From NCBI RefSeq assembly GCF_026016445.1, contig NZ_CP096147.1, positions 250,501-314,500 of the forward strand: a DNA stretch of 64,000 nt, given 5' to 3'. A model generated the notes under the pieces. That model made no database searches. It was not told where the DNA came from and worked only from the letters and a program-made list of their open reading frames with translations. Below are positions 23,895-33,167 of the stretch, one piece after another. The translations under genes were made by a program, and so were the position numbers. Each line of letters opens with the position of its first letter. The stretch's first letter is position 1. The stretch is from Cognatishimia activa (GTDB lineage Bacteria > Pseudomonadota > Alphaproteobacteria > Rhodobacterales > Rhodobacteraceae).

Positions 23895-24901
23895 CGAAGC
23901 CTCGTATCGCCATCGTGCCGGGTGACCCTTCCGGCATTGGGCCTGAGTTGATTGCCAAACTGGTGAACGACGAAGGCATCCTAGACGCTGCAAATGTGCT
24001 TTTGGTTGGTGACAGCCATCTTTGGCAGCAGGGTGCTGAACAGACTGATCTTGAGGTGCCGCTGAACACGATTTCTGAAGATGAAATCGCAGAGCAATCT
24101 GGCATTTCTCATCTGGAACAAGACACCATTGACCCAGCCGATATTCGTATCGCCGAAGTCACAGTTGCAGGCGGTACGACGTCTTTGCGCTGCCTTGAAA
24201 AAGCGTTGGATCTGGCGCAAGAGAGGCTGGTTGACGGCGTTCTCTTTGGTCCGTTCAACAAGGCAGCGATGACCTCCGCTGGATTGAACGCTGAAGACGA
24301 ACACAAGTATATGGCTCGTTATCTGGGCTATGAAGGCTACCACTCTGAGATCAACGTTTTGGACGAGTTGATGACCACTCGCGTGACGTCGCACATTGGT
24401 CTGAAAGACGTTGCTGCGAATATCTCGGAAGAGGGCATTCTGAAGGCTGTCAATTTGGCGAATGATACGCTGCGTAAAGCGGGCAAGGCGCGCCCTAGTA
24501 TCGCTGTTGCTGCTCTGAACCCCCATGCGGGTGACAACGGGAAATTCGGTCGCGAAGAGATCGATGTGCTGGAGCCCGCTGTCAATAAAGCGCAGGAAAA
24601 ACAGATGGATGTGACAGGCCCTTGGCCGTCTGACACCGTTTTCCTGAAAGCAAAACGCGGCGAAGTCGATGCGGTTGTGACCATGTACCACGACCAAGGT
24701 CAGATCGCGATCAAGCTGATGGGCTTTGAACGTGGAGTCACCGTTGCAGGTGGCCTACCGATACCGGTCGCTACTCCCGCACACGGCACAGCCTTCGACA
24801 TTGCCGGACAGAATAAAGCCAACCTCGGCGCGACGCGGCAGGCTTTCGACCTGCTGGTGCGCATGGCCAAGACACACCGCGCTGAACGCAGCGTGGCCTA
24901 A
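23891..24901 (+). CDS. PdxA-family 4-phosphohydroxythreonate-type dehydrogenase (PdxA2-like)
   Basis: This 336-residue NAD-dependent dehydrogenase/decarboxylase has the N-terminal signature IVPGDPSGIGPELIAKL and three metal-binding histidines in DEHKYMARY, TSHIGLKDV and MYHDQGQIAIK. PdxA makes pyridoxine, but the PdxA2 branch oxidises 4-phospho-threonate or -erythronate in sugar-acid catabolism. Its place in a sugar-acid operon under a LacI repressor favours the catabolic branch. No partner DUF1537 kinase is present nearby, which is a gap in that model. ATG 23891 overlaps the previous stop. Confidence 0.85.
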   Translation: MTKPRIAIVPGDPSGIGPELIAKLVNDEGILDAANVLLVGDSHLWQQGAEQTDLEVPLNTISEDEIAEQSGISHLEQDTIDPADIRIAEVTVAGGTTSLRCLEKALDLAQERLVDGVLFGPFNKAAMTSAGLNAEDEHKYMARYLGYEGYHSEINVLDELMTTRVTSHIGLKDVAANISEEGILKAVNLANDTLRKAGKARPSIAVAALNPHAGDNGKFGREEIDVLEPAVNKAQEKQMDVTGPWPSDTVFLKAKRGEVDAVVTMYHDQGQIAIKLMGFERGVTVAGGLPIPVATPAHGTAFDIAGQNKANLGATRQAFDLLVRMAKTHRAERSVA

Positions 24902-24913
24902 GGAGAAACCCTC

Positions 24914-26089
24914 ATGACCAAGATTAAATCCGTCCGCACGCGCGTTTGGAACTGGACGGGGCCAACCGTGCCACCGACAGGCAATTTCTGCACTAACGCA
25001 TCTGATGTGCTGTGGGACAAGGGTGACGCAATGTCGTCGTTCCGTTTCCACAACTGGCTGACTTGTGAGATCGAAACCGAAGACGGCACCGTCGGCATCG
25101 GTAACGCGGCACTCGCACCCACCATCGTGAAAAAGGCTATCGATAAATGGTATGCGCCGATGGTGATCGGCGAAGATCCGTTTGACTACGCTTACATCTG
25201 GGAAAAGATGTACCGCCGCTCCCACGCCTGGGGTCGTAAAGGTATCGGGATGACGGCGATGTCCGCCATTGATCTCGCGATCTGGGACCTGATGGGCAAG
25301 CTCTCCGGCAAGCCTGTGTTCAAGCTGCTTGGCGGCCGCACGAAAGAGAAAATCCCAGTCTACTATTCAAAGCTTTATGCTGGATCGATCGAGTCCATGC
25401 AGGCAGAGGCGGAAGAGGCCAAGAAGAACAACTACCAAGGCTATAAGATGCGCTTTGGCTGGGGACCGAAAGACGGCATGGCCGGCATGCGCGAGAATCT
25501 CAAGCGCGTTGAAGCTGTTCGCGAAGTGGTCGGCTATGACGTCGACCTGATGCTAGAATGCTATCAGGGTTGGAACCTCGACTACACCAAACGCATGCTG
25601 CCGAAGCTGGCCAAATATGAGCCGCGCTGGCTGGAAGAGCCGGTGATTGCGGATGATGTGGAAGGCTACCGCGAGCTTAACGCGATGAACATCGTTCCGA
25701 TCTCTGGCGGTGAGCACGAATTCTCGGTGATTGGCTGTAAAGACCTGATCGAGAAGAAAGCCGTTTCTGTTCTGCAATACGACACCAACCGGGTCGGGGG
25801 CATCACTGCAGCACAGAAGATCAATGCCATCGCTGAAGCTTTCCAGCTGCCGGTCATCCCGCACGCAGGTCAGATGCACAACTACCACCTTACCATGGCG
25901 AACGCGAACTGCATGATCTCGGAATACTTCCCGGTGCATGACGTCGAGGTCGGTAACGAACTCTTCTACTACATCTTCGAAGGCGATCCCGACGCGGTCG
26001 ATGGTTTCCTTGATCTGGATGACAATCTGCCGGGTCTGGGCATCACGATCAGCGACAAACACCTCGAACACTTTGAGATTGAGGAATAA
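24914..26089 (+). CDS. mandelate racemase/enolase-superfamily sugar-acid dehydratase
   Basis: This 391-residue enolase-superfamily protein has the capping domain (about 1-140) and TIM barrel. The acid-base residue K178 is in [13 protein letters not shown], the metal ligands are at about E215 (MLECYQGW), E241 (LEEP) and E267 (GGEHE), and H317 is in VIPHAGQ. The first metal ligand is usually Asp, so E215 is unusual. The WGPKDG block resembles L-rhamnonate dehydratase. The following genes process a 2-keto-3-deoxypentonate, so the likely reaction is dehydration of a five-carbon aldonate such as L-arabinonate or L-lyxonate. It starts 12 bases after the PdxA-like gene. Confidence 0.85.
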   Translation: MTKIKSVRTRVWNWTGPTVPPTGNFCTNASDVLWDKGDAMSSFRFHNWLTCEIETEDGTVGIGNAALAPTIVKKAIDKWYAPMVIGEDPFDYAYIWEKMYRRSHAWGRKGIGMTAMSAIDLAIWDLMGKLSGKPVFKLLGGRTKEKIPVYYSKLYAGSIESMQAEAEEAKKNNYQGYKMRFGWGPKDGMAGMRENLKRVEAVREVVGYDVDLMLECYQGWNLDYTKRMLPKLAKYEPRWLEEPVIADDVEGYRELNAMNIVPISGGEHEFSVIGCKDLIEKKAVSVLQYDTNRVGGITAAQKINAIAEAFQLPVIPHAGQMHNYHLTMANANCMISEYFPVHDVEVGNELFYYIFEGDPDAVDGFLDLDDNLPGLGITISDKHLEHFEIEE

Positions 26090-26091
26090 TC

Positions 26092-27006
26092 ATGTCTGTC
26101 AGCTACACAGGAATTTGGCCAGTTGCGCCAACGCCGTTCCATGAAGATGGCTCGCTTGATCTGGAAGGCATGAAACGTGTTCTGGATTGTTTGATCGATC
26201 AGGGTGCAGACGGGATTTGCATTCTGGCGAATTTTTCAGAACAGTTTTTGCTGGCCGATGACGAGCGCGAAATCCTGACGCGTCTCTGCCTTGAACATAT
26301 CGCCGGTCGTGTACCGGTGATTGTGACCACCAGCCACTACGCCACCAAGATTGCTGTTGAACGCGCGCAATTCGCCAAGGATTTGGGTGCAGACATCGTG
26401 ATGATGATGCCGCCTTATCACGGCGCTTTGCTAAAAGGCTCACCGCAGCAGACCTATGATCAGTTCAAGGCTGTCGGCGAGGTTGGCATTCCGATCATGG
26501 TGCAGGATGCGCCACTCTCTGGTGTTGATCTGCCAGTGCCACTTCTCGTGAAGATGGCGCAGGAAATCGACATGGTGAAGCTCTTCAAAATCGAGTGCCC
26601 ACGGGCGGCCAACAAACTGCGTGATCTGATCGCAGCGGGGGGTGATGCCATAGAGGCACCTTTTGATGGTGAAGAGGCAATTACGCTTCTGGCGGATCTG
26701 GACGGCGGTGCAACTGGGTCGATGACCTCAGGCATGATCGTGGATCAGATCAAGCCGGTGCTGACTCATTACTACGCAGGCCGCAAGGAAGAGGCGACGG
26801 CCGCCTATGGACGCGTGGCAATGGCGATCAATCACGAAAACCGACAATGCGCTTGGCTCAGCTGTAAGGCGGCGATGGTCGAAGGCGGCGTGATTAGGTC
26901 TGAAGCCAGCCGCCACCCGATTGAGCCACTGCATCCAGCCATCCGCAAACGACTGATTGACCTTTTGAAACCTCTGGACCCGATGGTCCTGAATTGGGGA
27001 AAATAA
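26092..27006 (+). CDS. DHDPS-family L-2-keto-3-deoxyarabinonate dehydratase-like enzyme
   Basis: This 304-residue TIM-barrel protein has the Schiff-base lysine K166 in VKLFKIECP. The Tyr that dihydrodipicolinate synthases carry in their YNVP-type segment is absent; the corresponding stretch reads IMVQDAPLSG. CILANFSEQF, VTTSHY and MPPYHGA near residues 43-111, and INHENRQ near the end, match L-2-keto-3-deoxyarabinonate dehydratase of Azospirillum as I recall it. That enzyme converts the keto-deoxy acid to 2-oxoglutarate semialdehyde, which the next gene would oxidise. It is separated by two bases from both neighbours, an operon with coupled translation. Confidence 0.87.
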   Translation: MSVSYTGIWPVAPTPFHEDGSLDLEGMKRVLDCLIDQGADGICILANFSEQFLLADDEREILTRLCLEHIAGRVPVIVTTSHYATKIAVERAQFAKDLGADIVMMMPPYHGALLKGSPQQTYDQFKAVGEVGIPIMVQDAPLSGVDLPVPLLVKMAQEIDMVKLFKIECPRAANKLRDLIAAGGDAIEAPFDGEEAITLLADLDGGATGSMTSGMIVDQIKPVLTHYYAGRKEEATAAYGRVAMAINHENRQCAWLSCKAAMVEGGVIRSEASRHPIEPLHPAIRKRLIDLLKPLDPMVLNWGK

Positions 27007-27007
27007 C

Positions 27008-28510
27008 ATGCTTTTTGGTAAAAACTTGATCGATGGGGCCTGGGTAGGCTCTGACGAATTAGCCGCGTCCCCTGATCTTGAGGGACAAAGTTTTGCTCAG
27101 GCGACAAGCGCGCAGGTGGATGAAGCCTGTCTCGCAGCTCGCCGCGACTTCCGTGCGTATAGCAGCACATCACGCGCGGATCGCGCAGCGTTTTTGCGCG
27201 CAATTGCAGAACAGATGGACGTTCTGGGTGATGAGATCACCCAAGCAGGCATGGCGGAAACAGGTCTGCCTGAAGCCCGTCTTGTGGGCGAGCGTGGCCG
27301 CACAACTGGACAGCTGCGCATGTTCGCCGATTTGATCGAAGAAACAGGGTATCTCGATATCCGCAAAGACGGCGCCCTCCCTGATCGGACACCTCTCCCC
27401 CGTCCTGATCTGCGCCTGACGCACAAAGCAATCGGCCCAGTGGTCGTATTTGGTGCGTCGAACTTCCCGCTGGCGTTTTCTACAGCAGGTGGCGATACGG
27501 CCTCGGCTTTGGCGGCGGGCTGCCCGGTGATCGTGAAAGGCCACGGTGCTCATGCTGGCACGGCTGAGCTGGTCGCGCAGGCGATTGCTAAAGCAATTGA
27601 ACTGACAGGCATGCCGAAGGGGACCTTCCAGATGTTGCAGGGCTCTGGTCGCAAGGTCGGCAGTGCGCTGGTTCAGCATCCAGAGATTACTGCTGTTGGC
27701 TTCACCGGCTCGCTTGCTGGCGGTCGGGCGCTTTACGATCTGTGCCACGCGCGCCCATCCCCAATCCCGTTTTATGGCGAACTGGGTTCCGTGAACCCAA
27801 TGTTCTGCCTGCCCGTTGCGATGGAAACCCGTGCCGCTGAGATCGGATCAGGTTGGGCGGCGTCGCTGACAATGGGGGCAGGGCAATTCTGCACCAATCC
27901 TGGTGTTGCTGTTATGGTGAAAGGCCCTCAGGCCGCCGCGCTTGAAGAAGCTTGTGTTGGTGCGCTGAAAGGCGTTGCAGAGCAGAAGATGCTGACCGAT
28001 GGTATCCATGATGCCTTTGAAAAAGGTGTTCAAACCTTCAAAGAGCTCATGGTGGAAGTCGGCTCCTGTGGCACGGCCGCAGCGAAACGCTCTGCTTTGC
28101 CGGCGCTCTTCAAAGTGTCTGCGAAAGAGTGGATGGCAAACCATCAGCTGCAAGAAGAAGTCTTTGGCGCGGCGGGTATCATTGTTCTTTGCGAAGACGT
28201 TGCCGAAATGCAGGCCTTGGCTGAAACCTTGGAAGGTCAGCTGACAACAACGTTGCATTTGGATGAAGGCGATACGCCTTTGGCGGCGGGTCTTCTGCCA
28301 ATCTTGGAAGAAAAGGCAGGCCGCATCCTTGCGAACGGGTTCCCAACTGGCGTCGAGGTCTGTTCGTCTATGATGCACGGCGGCCCATACCCGGCCAGCA
28401 CCGATACGCGGGCAACATCTGTTGGTACTTTGGCAATCGTCCGTTGGCTGCGTCCGGTCAGCTATCAAAACATCCCAGAAGCTCTGCTTCCTGCGGAACT
28501 TCAGGGCTAA
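27008..28510 (+). CDS. 2-oxoglutarate semialdehyde dehydrogenase (aldehyde dehydrogenase family)
   Basis: The 500-residue protein belongs to the KGSADH branch of aldehyde dehydrogenases. It shows FGASNFPLAFSTAGGDTASAL, the sequence PIPFYGELGSVNPMF in place of the usual ELGGK, and the catalytic Cys in GAGQFCTNPG. The reaction is NAD(P)-dependent oxidation of 2-oxoglutarate semialdehyde to 2-oxoglutarate, which enters the TCA cycle. This closes the non-phosphorylative (Weimberg-type) pentonate route started by the two upstream enzymes. It is the last catabolic gene before the LacI gene. Confidence 0.9.
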   Translation: MLFGKNLIDGAWVGSDELAASPDLEGQSFAQATSAQVDEACLAARRDFRAYSSTSRADRAAFLRAIAEQMDVLGDEITQAGMAETGLPEARLVGERGRTTGQLRMFADLIEETGYLDIRKDGALPDRTPLPRPDLRLTHKAIGPVVVFGASNFPLAFSTAGGDTASALAAGCPVIVKGHGAHAGTAELVAQAIAKAIELTGMPKGTFQMLQGSGRKVGSALVQHPEITAVGFTGSLAGGRALYDLCHARPSPIPFYGELGSVNPMFCLPVAMETRAAEIGSGWAASLTMGAGQFCTNPGVAVMVKGPQAAALEEACVGALKGVAEQKMLTDGIHDAFEKGVQTFKELMVEVGSCGTAAAKRSALPALFKVSAKEWMANHQLQEEVFGAAGIIVLCEDVAEMQALAETLEGQLTTTLHLDEGDTPLAAGLLPILEEKAGRILANGFPTGVEVCSSMMHGGPYPASTDTRATSVGTLAIVRWLRPVSYQNIPEALLPAELQG

Positions 28511-28520
28511 ATGATCTGAT

Positions 28521-28534
28521 TGTGACCGGGAACA
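28521..28534 (+). promoter_or_regulatory. putative LacI operator upstream of the repressor's own gene
   Basis: TGTGACCGGGAACA matches the sites at 22879 and 29679 except for one or two bases, 37 bases before the repressor ATG. It suggests autoregulation. Confidence 0.65.
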
Positions 28535-28570
28535 AACTGCTCTAATCTCTGAGAAAATCGGAGAATAACA

Positions 28571-29611
28571 ATGGGCAGCAAAACTCCCGGTCACAAACCC
28601 GTCACGATGCGCGACGTTGCAAAAGCGGCAGGCGTATCGCGGATGACAGTCAGCCGCGCGTTGAAAAAAGACAGTCCGATTTCAAAGGAAACGCGCGAAC
28701 ATATCCTGAAAGTTGTCAAAGATATGAATTATGTCCCCGACCAGATGGCCGGGTCACTGACAACAAAGAAATCGGGGTTTGTTGGCGTCCTTCTGCCCTC
28801 GTTGAACAACCTTCACTTTGCGCAGACCGTTCAGTCGCTGACTGAGGTTCTTGAAGAGCAGGGTTTGCAGCTGCTTTTGGGCCACACCGAATACAAGCCC
28901 GAGCGGGAAGAACAAATTGTCGAGACCATGCTGCGCAGGCGGCCCGAAGCCATGGTGCTGTCCTATGACGGTCACACAGAACGTACCGTTGAGCTTCTCC
29001 GTGACGCCTCAATCCCGGTAATCGAGATCTGGGAAAAACCCAAAGCGCCGATCGAACATACGGTTGGCTTTTCAAACGAGCAGGCTGCCTACGATATGAC
29101 GCAGGCTCTGCTCGCGCGCGGCTTCAAGAACATCGTTTTCCTGGGCGAAAACGAAGATGACTGGACCCGTGGTGCAGCAAGGCGCAAGGGCTTTAAGCAG
29201 GCGATGCTGGAAGCAGGGCGCAACCCTGATGCAGAGATCCGGTTTGGGGCGCCACCATTGTCTATTGAAAACGGTGCCGCTGCCGTCGATCTGGTACTGA
29301 ATGAATATCCTAATACGGACTGTGTTTTTTGTGTTTCAGACATGGCTGCTTTTGGTGTGCAAAGCCGATTGAAGGCGATGAAAGTGTCGGTGCCTGAGCA
29401 GATTTCTGTGGTTGGATTTGGTAACTTTGAGGTGTCGCGATTTGCCTCTCCGACCATCAGTACGGTCGTTGTGGACCCGGCGGCCATTGGTCAGGCGACC
29501 GGAAATCTGATCGTTGAACTACTTGGCCCTGAAGAGAATGCGCCCGAATCTGCGCAACATATCACTCTGCCTCCGACGATCGAGTTTCGCGACAGTCTGA
29601 AATCTTCTTAA
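28571..29611 (+). CDS. LacI-family repressor of the sugar-acid regulon
   Basis: This 346-residue regulator has the HTH VTMRDVAKAAGVSRMTVSRAL (about residues 13-33), hinge YVPDQMAGSL and a GntR/GulR-like sensor domain. It sits in the middle of the regulon. TGTGACCGG-type sites are found before the beta-propeller gene, before this gene and twice before the importer at 29706, giving five sites at three promoters. The inducer is presumably the aldonate or its keto-deoxy derivative. Confidence 0.93.
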   Translation: MGSKTPGHKPVTMRDVAKAAGVSRMTVSRALKKDSPISKETREHILKVVKDMNYVPDQMAGSLTTKKSGFVGVLLPSLNNLHFAQTVQSLTEVLEEQGLQLLLGHTEYKPEREEQIVETMLRRRPEAMVLSYDGHTERTVELLRDASIPVIEIWEKPKAPIEHTVGFSNEQAAYDMTQALLARGFKNIVFLGENEDDWTRGAARRKGFKQAMLEAGRNPDAEIRFGAPPLSIENGAAAVDLVLNEYPNTDCVFCVSDMAAFGVQSRLKAMKVSVPEQISVVGFGNFEVSRFASPTISTVVVDPAAIGQATGNLIVELLGPEENAPESAQHITLPPTIEFRDSLKSS

Positions 29612-29654
29612 ATTAATTTGCTAAACCTCTGATTTGCATAATTTTAATTTACTA

Positions 29655-29668
29655 TGTGACCGGTCACA
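29655..29668 (+). promoter_or_regulatory. putative LacI operator, perfect palindrome
   Basis: TGTGACCGGTCACA, extended to an 18-bp palindrome TATGTGACCGGTCACATA (29653-29670), lies 24 bases from the next site. Confidence 0.8.
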
Positions 29669-29678
29669 TAAGTGTTAG

Positions 29679-29692
29679 TGTGACCGGTAACA
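29679..29692 (+). promoter_or_regulatory. putative LacI operator, proximal site
   Basis: TGTGACCGGTAACA, identical to the site at 22879, only 14 bases before the ATG of the ATPase gene and therefore overlapping or downstream of the likely transcription start. Confidence 0.75.
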
Positions 29693-29705
29693 AGGCGGAG
29701 GAAGA

Positions 29706-30794
29706 ATGCCCAAAATTCAGCTGGATAACCTCGTAAAACGGTACGGGGACTTCGAGGTTCTTCATGGAATCAATCTCGAGATGGAAGAAAACGAGTTCAC
29801 CGTTTTCGTCGGGCCGTCAGGCTGCGGTAAGTCAACAACCCTGCGCATGATTGCCGGTCTGGAGACCGTTTCAGGTGGTGAGATTTACATTGATGGAAAA
29901 CCTGTCAGCGGGCTTGAGCCAAAGGCGCGTGATCTGGCGATGGTGTTCCAGGATTATGCGCTTTATCCGCATATGGATGTGGCGCAGAACATGTCTTTTG
30001 CGTTGCGTCTGCAAAAAGCCCCAAAGTCCGAGATCAACGCCAAGGTCAAAGACGTCGCCAAGATGCTTGGCTTGACAGATTTCTTGCATCGTAAACCGGG
30101 TGAACTATCCGGTGGCCAGCGCCAGCGTGTTGCCATGGGCCGCGCCCTGACCCGCGACAGCAGCACTTTCCTGTTTGACGAACCGCTCTCTAACCTTGAC
30201 GCAAAACTGCGTGGCCAGATGCGGGCCGAACTCGCGCTGATGCGCCAGCAGGTTCAGAAGAACATGATCTACGTGACCCACGACCAGATCGAAGCCATGA
30301 CCTTGGCTGATCGGATCGTCGTGATGCACGGTGGCTACATTCAGCAGCAGGGCACACCTGAAGAGCTCTACAAACGGCCAGTCAACAAGTTCGTTGCAGG
30401 GTTCCTTGGCTCACCGCCGATGAATTTCCTTGATGCCGAGCTGACCGAGATAGACGGCAAACTGGTCGTCAAAGGCGCGGGGTTCCAGATCGCTCTGCCT
30501 GAAGAGCGCGCACATAACCTGCCGGCAGCGGCAAAAGGTCCAGTCACCGTGGGCATTCGCCCAGCCGACCTGACATACGCGCCAGAGGCAGCGGACGATC
30601 ACAGCTTTGATCTTCAGGTTGTTGTCTCTGAATACATCGGCGCTCAATCGGTTCTGATCTGCGACTGCGCAGGCCAGAAAGTTGAGGTTGAGCTAAAGTC
30701 TGACACGCCAATCGCGCTGGGAGAACAGCTGCGGTTTGAGGTCAACACAGACGCCATTCATCTATTCGATCGCGAAACGGAGGCCGCACTTTAA
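29706..30794 (+). CDS. sugar ABC transporter ATPase (MalK/UgpC type)
   Basis: This 362-residue ATPase has Walker A GPSGCGKS at 36-43, Q-loop FQDYALYPH, signature [14 protein letters not shown], Walker [13 protein letters not shown] and a C-terminal TOBE/OB regulatory domain from about 240. It energises the importer formed by the next three genes. GGAGGAAG precedes the ATG. It opens the third transcription unit of the sugar-acid regulon, directly behind two operators. Confidence 0.93.
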   Translation: MPKIQLDNLVKRYGDFEVLHGINLEMEENEFTVFVGPSGCGKSTTLRMIAGLETVSGGEIYIDGKPVSGLEPKARDLAMVFQDYALYPHMDVAQNMSFALRLQKAPKSEINAKVKDVAKMLGLTDFLHRKPGELSGGQRQRVAMGRALTRDSSTFLFDEPLSNLDAKLRGQMRAELALMRQQVQKNMIYVTHDQIEAMTLADRIVVMHGGYIQQQGTPEELYKRPVNKFVAGFLGSPPMNFLDAELTEIDGKLVVKGAGFQIALPEERAHNLPAAAKGPVTVGIRPADLTYAPEAADDHSFDLQVVVSEYIGAQSVLICDCAGQKVEVELKSDTPIALGEQLRFEVNTDAIHLFDRETEAAL

Positions 30795-30822
30795 GCGGCA
30801 CAAAACAGCAGTGGAGGAGCAT

Positions 30823-32151
30823 ATGCTGAATACTATCAAGAAGGTAGGGGCGGGCGTCACAGCCTTGACCTTGTCGACAACTCTGGCCTTGGCCAATCCT
30901 TACGAAGAATACGCTGGTGAAACACTGGTTGTGAACTTCCCAGCACACCCGCATTTCGATGCGGTGATGAAGGTGCTGCCGGAATTCACCAAAGAGACAG
31001 GCATTCGGGTTGAAGTGGATCAGCTTCAGTACCTGAAAATGCGTGAAAAGCAGACGCTGGAATTGACAAAAAACAAAGGCGACTATGACCTGATCGCTTA
31101 CGTGGTTTTCTCAAAGGCAGATTATGTCTATGCCGACCAGCTCGAGAACCTCGCGAAATACTTCATGAACCCAAAGCTGGCGGATCCGGGCTATGACGCA
31201 GGTGATTTGATTGACGGCTATGTCGGCAACATCGGTGTCGCAGGCGGTACAAAAGGCTATCTGCCAGGTCCAACTGGCTCTCTGTTTGGTATCCCATTTG
31301 GTTCCGAGACATCGATCCTTGGCTATCGTCAGGACATCTTTGATAAGCATGGTCTAGAAGTTCCAACCAACTATGACGAACTGCTCGATGTTGCGTGTAA
31401 AATTCCTGAGCTAGAGCCAGGCATGGGCGGTCTCGCCTCGCGTGCGGCCTCTGGTCACCACGCATCCCACGCATTCCTGCTGCATCTGGCACCTCTGGGT
31501 GGTCGTATCTTTGACGACAACTGGAATCCAATTGTGAACAACGAAGCTGGCGTGAAAGCGGCTGAAGCGCTGAAATCCATCGTCGATTGCGGAGCAGAGG
31601 GTGCTGAAACCTTTGGCTTTGCAGAGGCGGGTGCATCCTTCTTGCAAGGTAATTCCGCGATGTTCCTCGACTCCACCGTCTTCGCGGGTCAGGTGAACAA
31701 CCCATCTAAATCCAAAGTTGTGGGCAAAGTCGCTTGGGCGCCTCATCCAGTTGGCACACGTGCTGGCTCTCAAACGGGTGGCTTTGGCATCGGCATCCCA
31801 GCGAATGCGCAGAACAAAGATGCAGCCTTCCTGTTGATGCAGTGGCTGACCAGCAAGGACGCCGACAAGATGATCGCCATCGCCGGTGGTAACCCATCTC
31901 GGTTCTCAACCCATGCCGATCCAGAGGTTCTGGCCGTGCACCCACACCTCGAAGTCTTCGGTGAAGCGCTGAAAAACGCAGATCCGGACTGGCGTCCGAT
32001 TATCCCAGTATGGGGCAAGATCAACGCAGACATCGGTACATCCCTGTCTAAGGTTCTGACCGAAGATGCGGACATCCAAGAGGCGTTGGATGGCGTGGCA
32101 GCGCGCGCGCGCGACATCATGGAAGACGCAGGCTACTACACCTGGAACTAA
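30823..32151 (+). CDS. extracellular sugar-binding protein of ABC importer (MalE/UgpB-like family 1)
   Basis: This 442-residue periplasmic protein has a signal peptide ending at LALA-N. A family-1 solute-binding fold follows, with LPEFTKETGIRVEVDQ, YDLIAYVVFSKADYVYADQLENL, IPFGSETSILGYRQDIFDKHG and the late QTGGFGIGIPANAQN...FLLMQWL block. ATG 30823 is chosen since GGAGGAGC lies just upstream; the frame opens earlier but overlaps the ATPase gene. The substrate is inferred to be an oligosaccharide or sugar acid related to the pentonate route. Confidence 0.9.
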   Translation: MLNTIKKVGAGVTALTLSTTLALANPYEEYAGETLVVNFPAHPHFDAVMKVLPEFTKETGIRVEVDQLQYLKMREKQTLELTKNKGDYDLIAYVVFSKADYVYADQLENLAKYFMNPKLADPGYDAGDLIDGYVGNIGVAGGTKGYLPGPTGSLFGIPFGSETSILGYRQDIFDKHGLEVPTNYDELLDVACKIPELEPGMGGLASRAASGHHASHAFLLHLAPLGGRIFDDNWNPIVNNEAGVKAAEALKSIVDCGAEGAETFGFAEAGASFLQGNSAMFLDSTVFAGQVNNPSKSKVVGKVAWAPHPVGTRAGSQTGGFGIGIPANAQNKDAAFLLMQWLTSKDADKMIAIAGGNPSRFSTHADPEVLAVHPHLEVFGEALKNADPDWRPIIPVWGKINADIGTSLSKVLTEDADIQEALDGVAARARDIMEDAGYYTWN

Positions 32152-32172
32152 GCTTCCTCCCTCTCAGGAAAA

Positions 32173-32202
32173 TGGGTGCCGTGGCACGCTCTGCGGCACC
32201 CA
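32173..32202 (+). terminator. stem-loop after the binding-protein gene
   Basis: TGGGTGCCG (32173-32181) and CGGCACCCA (32194-32202) form a perfect 9-bp stem, followed by ATCAAAAAG. Likely attenuator between binding protein and permeases. Confidence 0.6.
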
Positions 32203-32239
32203 ATCAAAAAGCCAACCAAAGAATTGAAGGGCCTCATTC

Positions 32240-33166
32240 ATGAGCGCTGTAGCAAGGGCCAATCGGCTCACCCCATACATGTTTCTTGCGCCTGCCGCCG
32301 TCGTGCTGGTTTTCGCGCTGCTCTACCCCATCGGGTATATGGTCTACGCCAGCTTTCTTGACTGGAGCCCAAGCCAACGTATTGGCGAAGCTGACTTTAT
32401 TGGTCTGCGCAATTACGCAAACCTTCTTACAGACGCCGCTTTCTTGGAAAGCTTCTGGGTCACGATTAAATTTGCCGCCGTCGTGGTGACGTTGGAGATG
32501 ATCATCGGGGTGGGTCTCGCGCTGCTGTTGGATCGCAACATTCGTGGCATGTCGCTTCTACGTACGATTTTCATCCTGCCAATGATGATCGCTCCGATCG
32601 TTGTGGGTCTGATGTGGCGGTATATGTATCACCCGACCGTTGGTATCTTTAACCGGACCATCAAAAATCTCGGTTTTGAACAGGGCATCCCTTGGCTGTC
32701 TGACAGCACCTGGTCATTCATCGCGGTTGTCATTGCAGACGTCTGGCAGTGGACCCCGTTTATTTTCATCCTCGCGCTTGCCGCGATGCAATCTCTGCCA
32801 CGCTCCGCGCTGGAAGCTGCAGAGATCGACGGTGCCACCGAGTGGCAAAAGATCGTTCTGATCAAAATCCCGCTGATGATGCCGGTTCTAATTGTGACGC
32901 TTCTGCTGCGCCTGATCGATGCTTTCAAAGTGCTCGAAGTGATCATGGTTCTCACAAATGGCGGACCGGGTCTGTCGACCGAGATTGTCGCCCTGCGCAT
33001 CTTCCGCACCGCTCAGGAATTCCAAGAGCTAGGTGAAGCAGCGGCCATGTCAAACCTTCTGCTCATCATGCTCATGGCGCTGACAATCGGCATGTTCATG
33101 TACACGAAATTTCAAGAAGCCCGCACAGCACGCATGCTGAAAGCGGCTCAAGCTGAGGACGAATAA
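32240..33166 (+). CDS. sugar ABC transporter permease (MalF/UgpA-like)
   Basis: This is a 308-residue inner-membrane protein with six predicted segments and the cytoplasmic EAA motif EAAEIDGATEWQKIVLIKIPL near residues 190-215, which contacts the ATPase. The first segment is FLAPAAVVLVFALLYPIGYMV. It forms the transport channel with the permease at 33168, which starts two bases downstream. Confidence 0.92.
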   Translation: MSAVARANRLTPYMFLAPAAVVLVFALLYPIGYMVYASFLDWSPSQRIGEADFIGLRNYANLLTDAAFLESFWVTIKFAAVVVTLEMIIGVGLALLLDRNIRGMSLLRTIFILPMMIAPIVVGLMWRYMYHPTVGIFNRTIKNLGFEQGIPWLSDSTWSFIAVVIADVWQWTPFIFILALAAMQSLPRSALEAAEIDGATEWQKIVLIKIPLMMPVLIVTLLLRLIDAFKVLEVIMVLTNGGPGLSTEIVALRIFRTAQEFQELGEAAAMSNLLLIMLMALTIGMFMYTKFQEARTARMLKAAQAEDE

Positions 33167-33167
33167 G

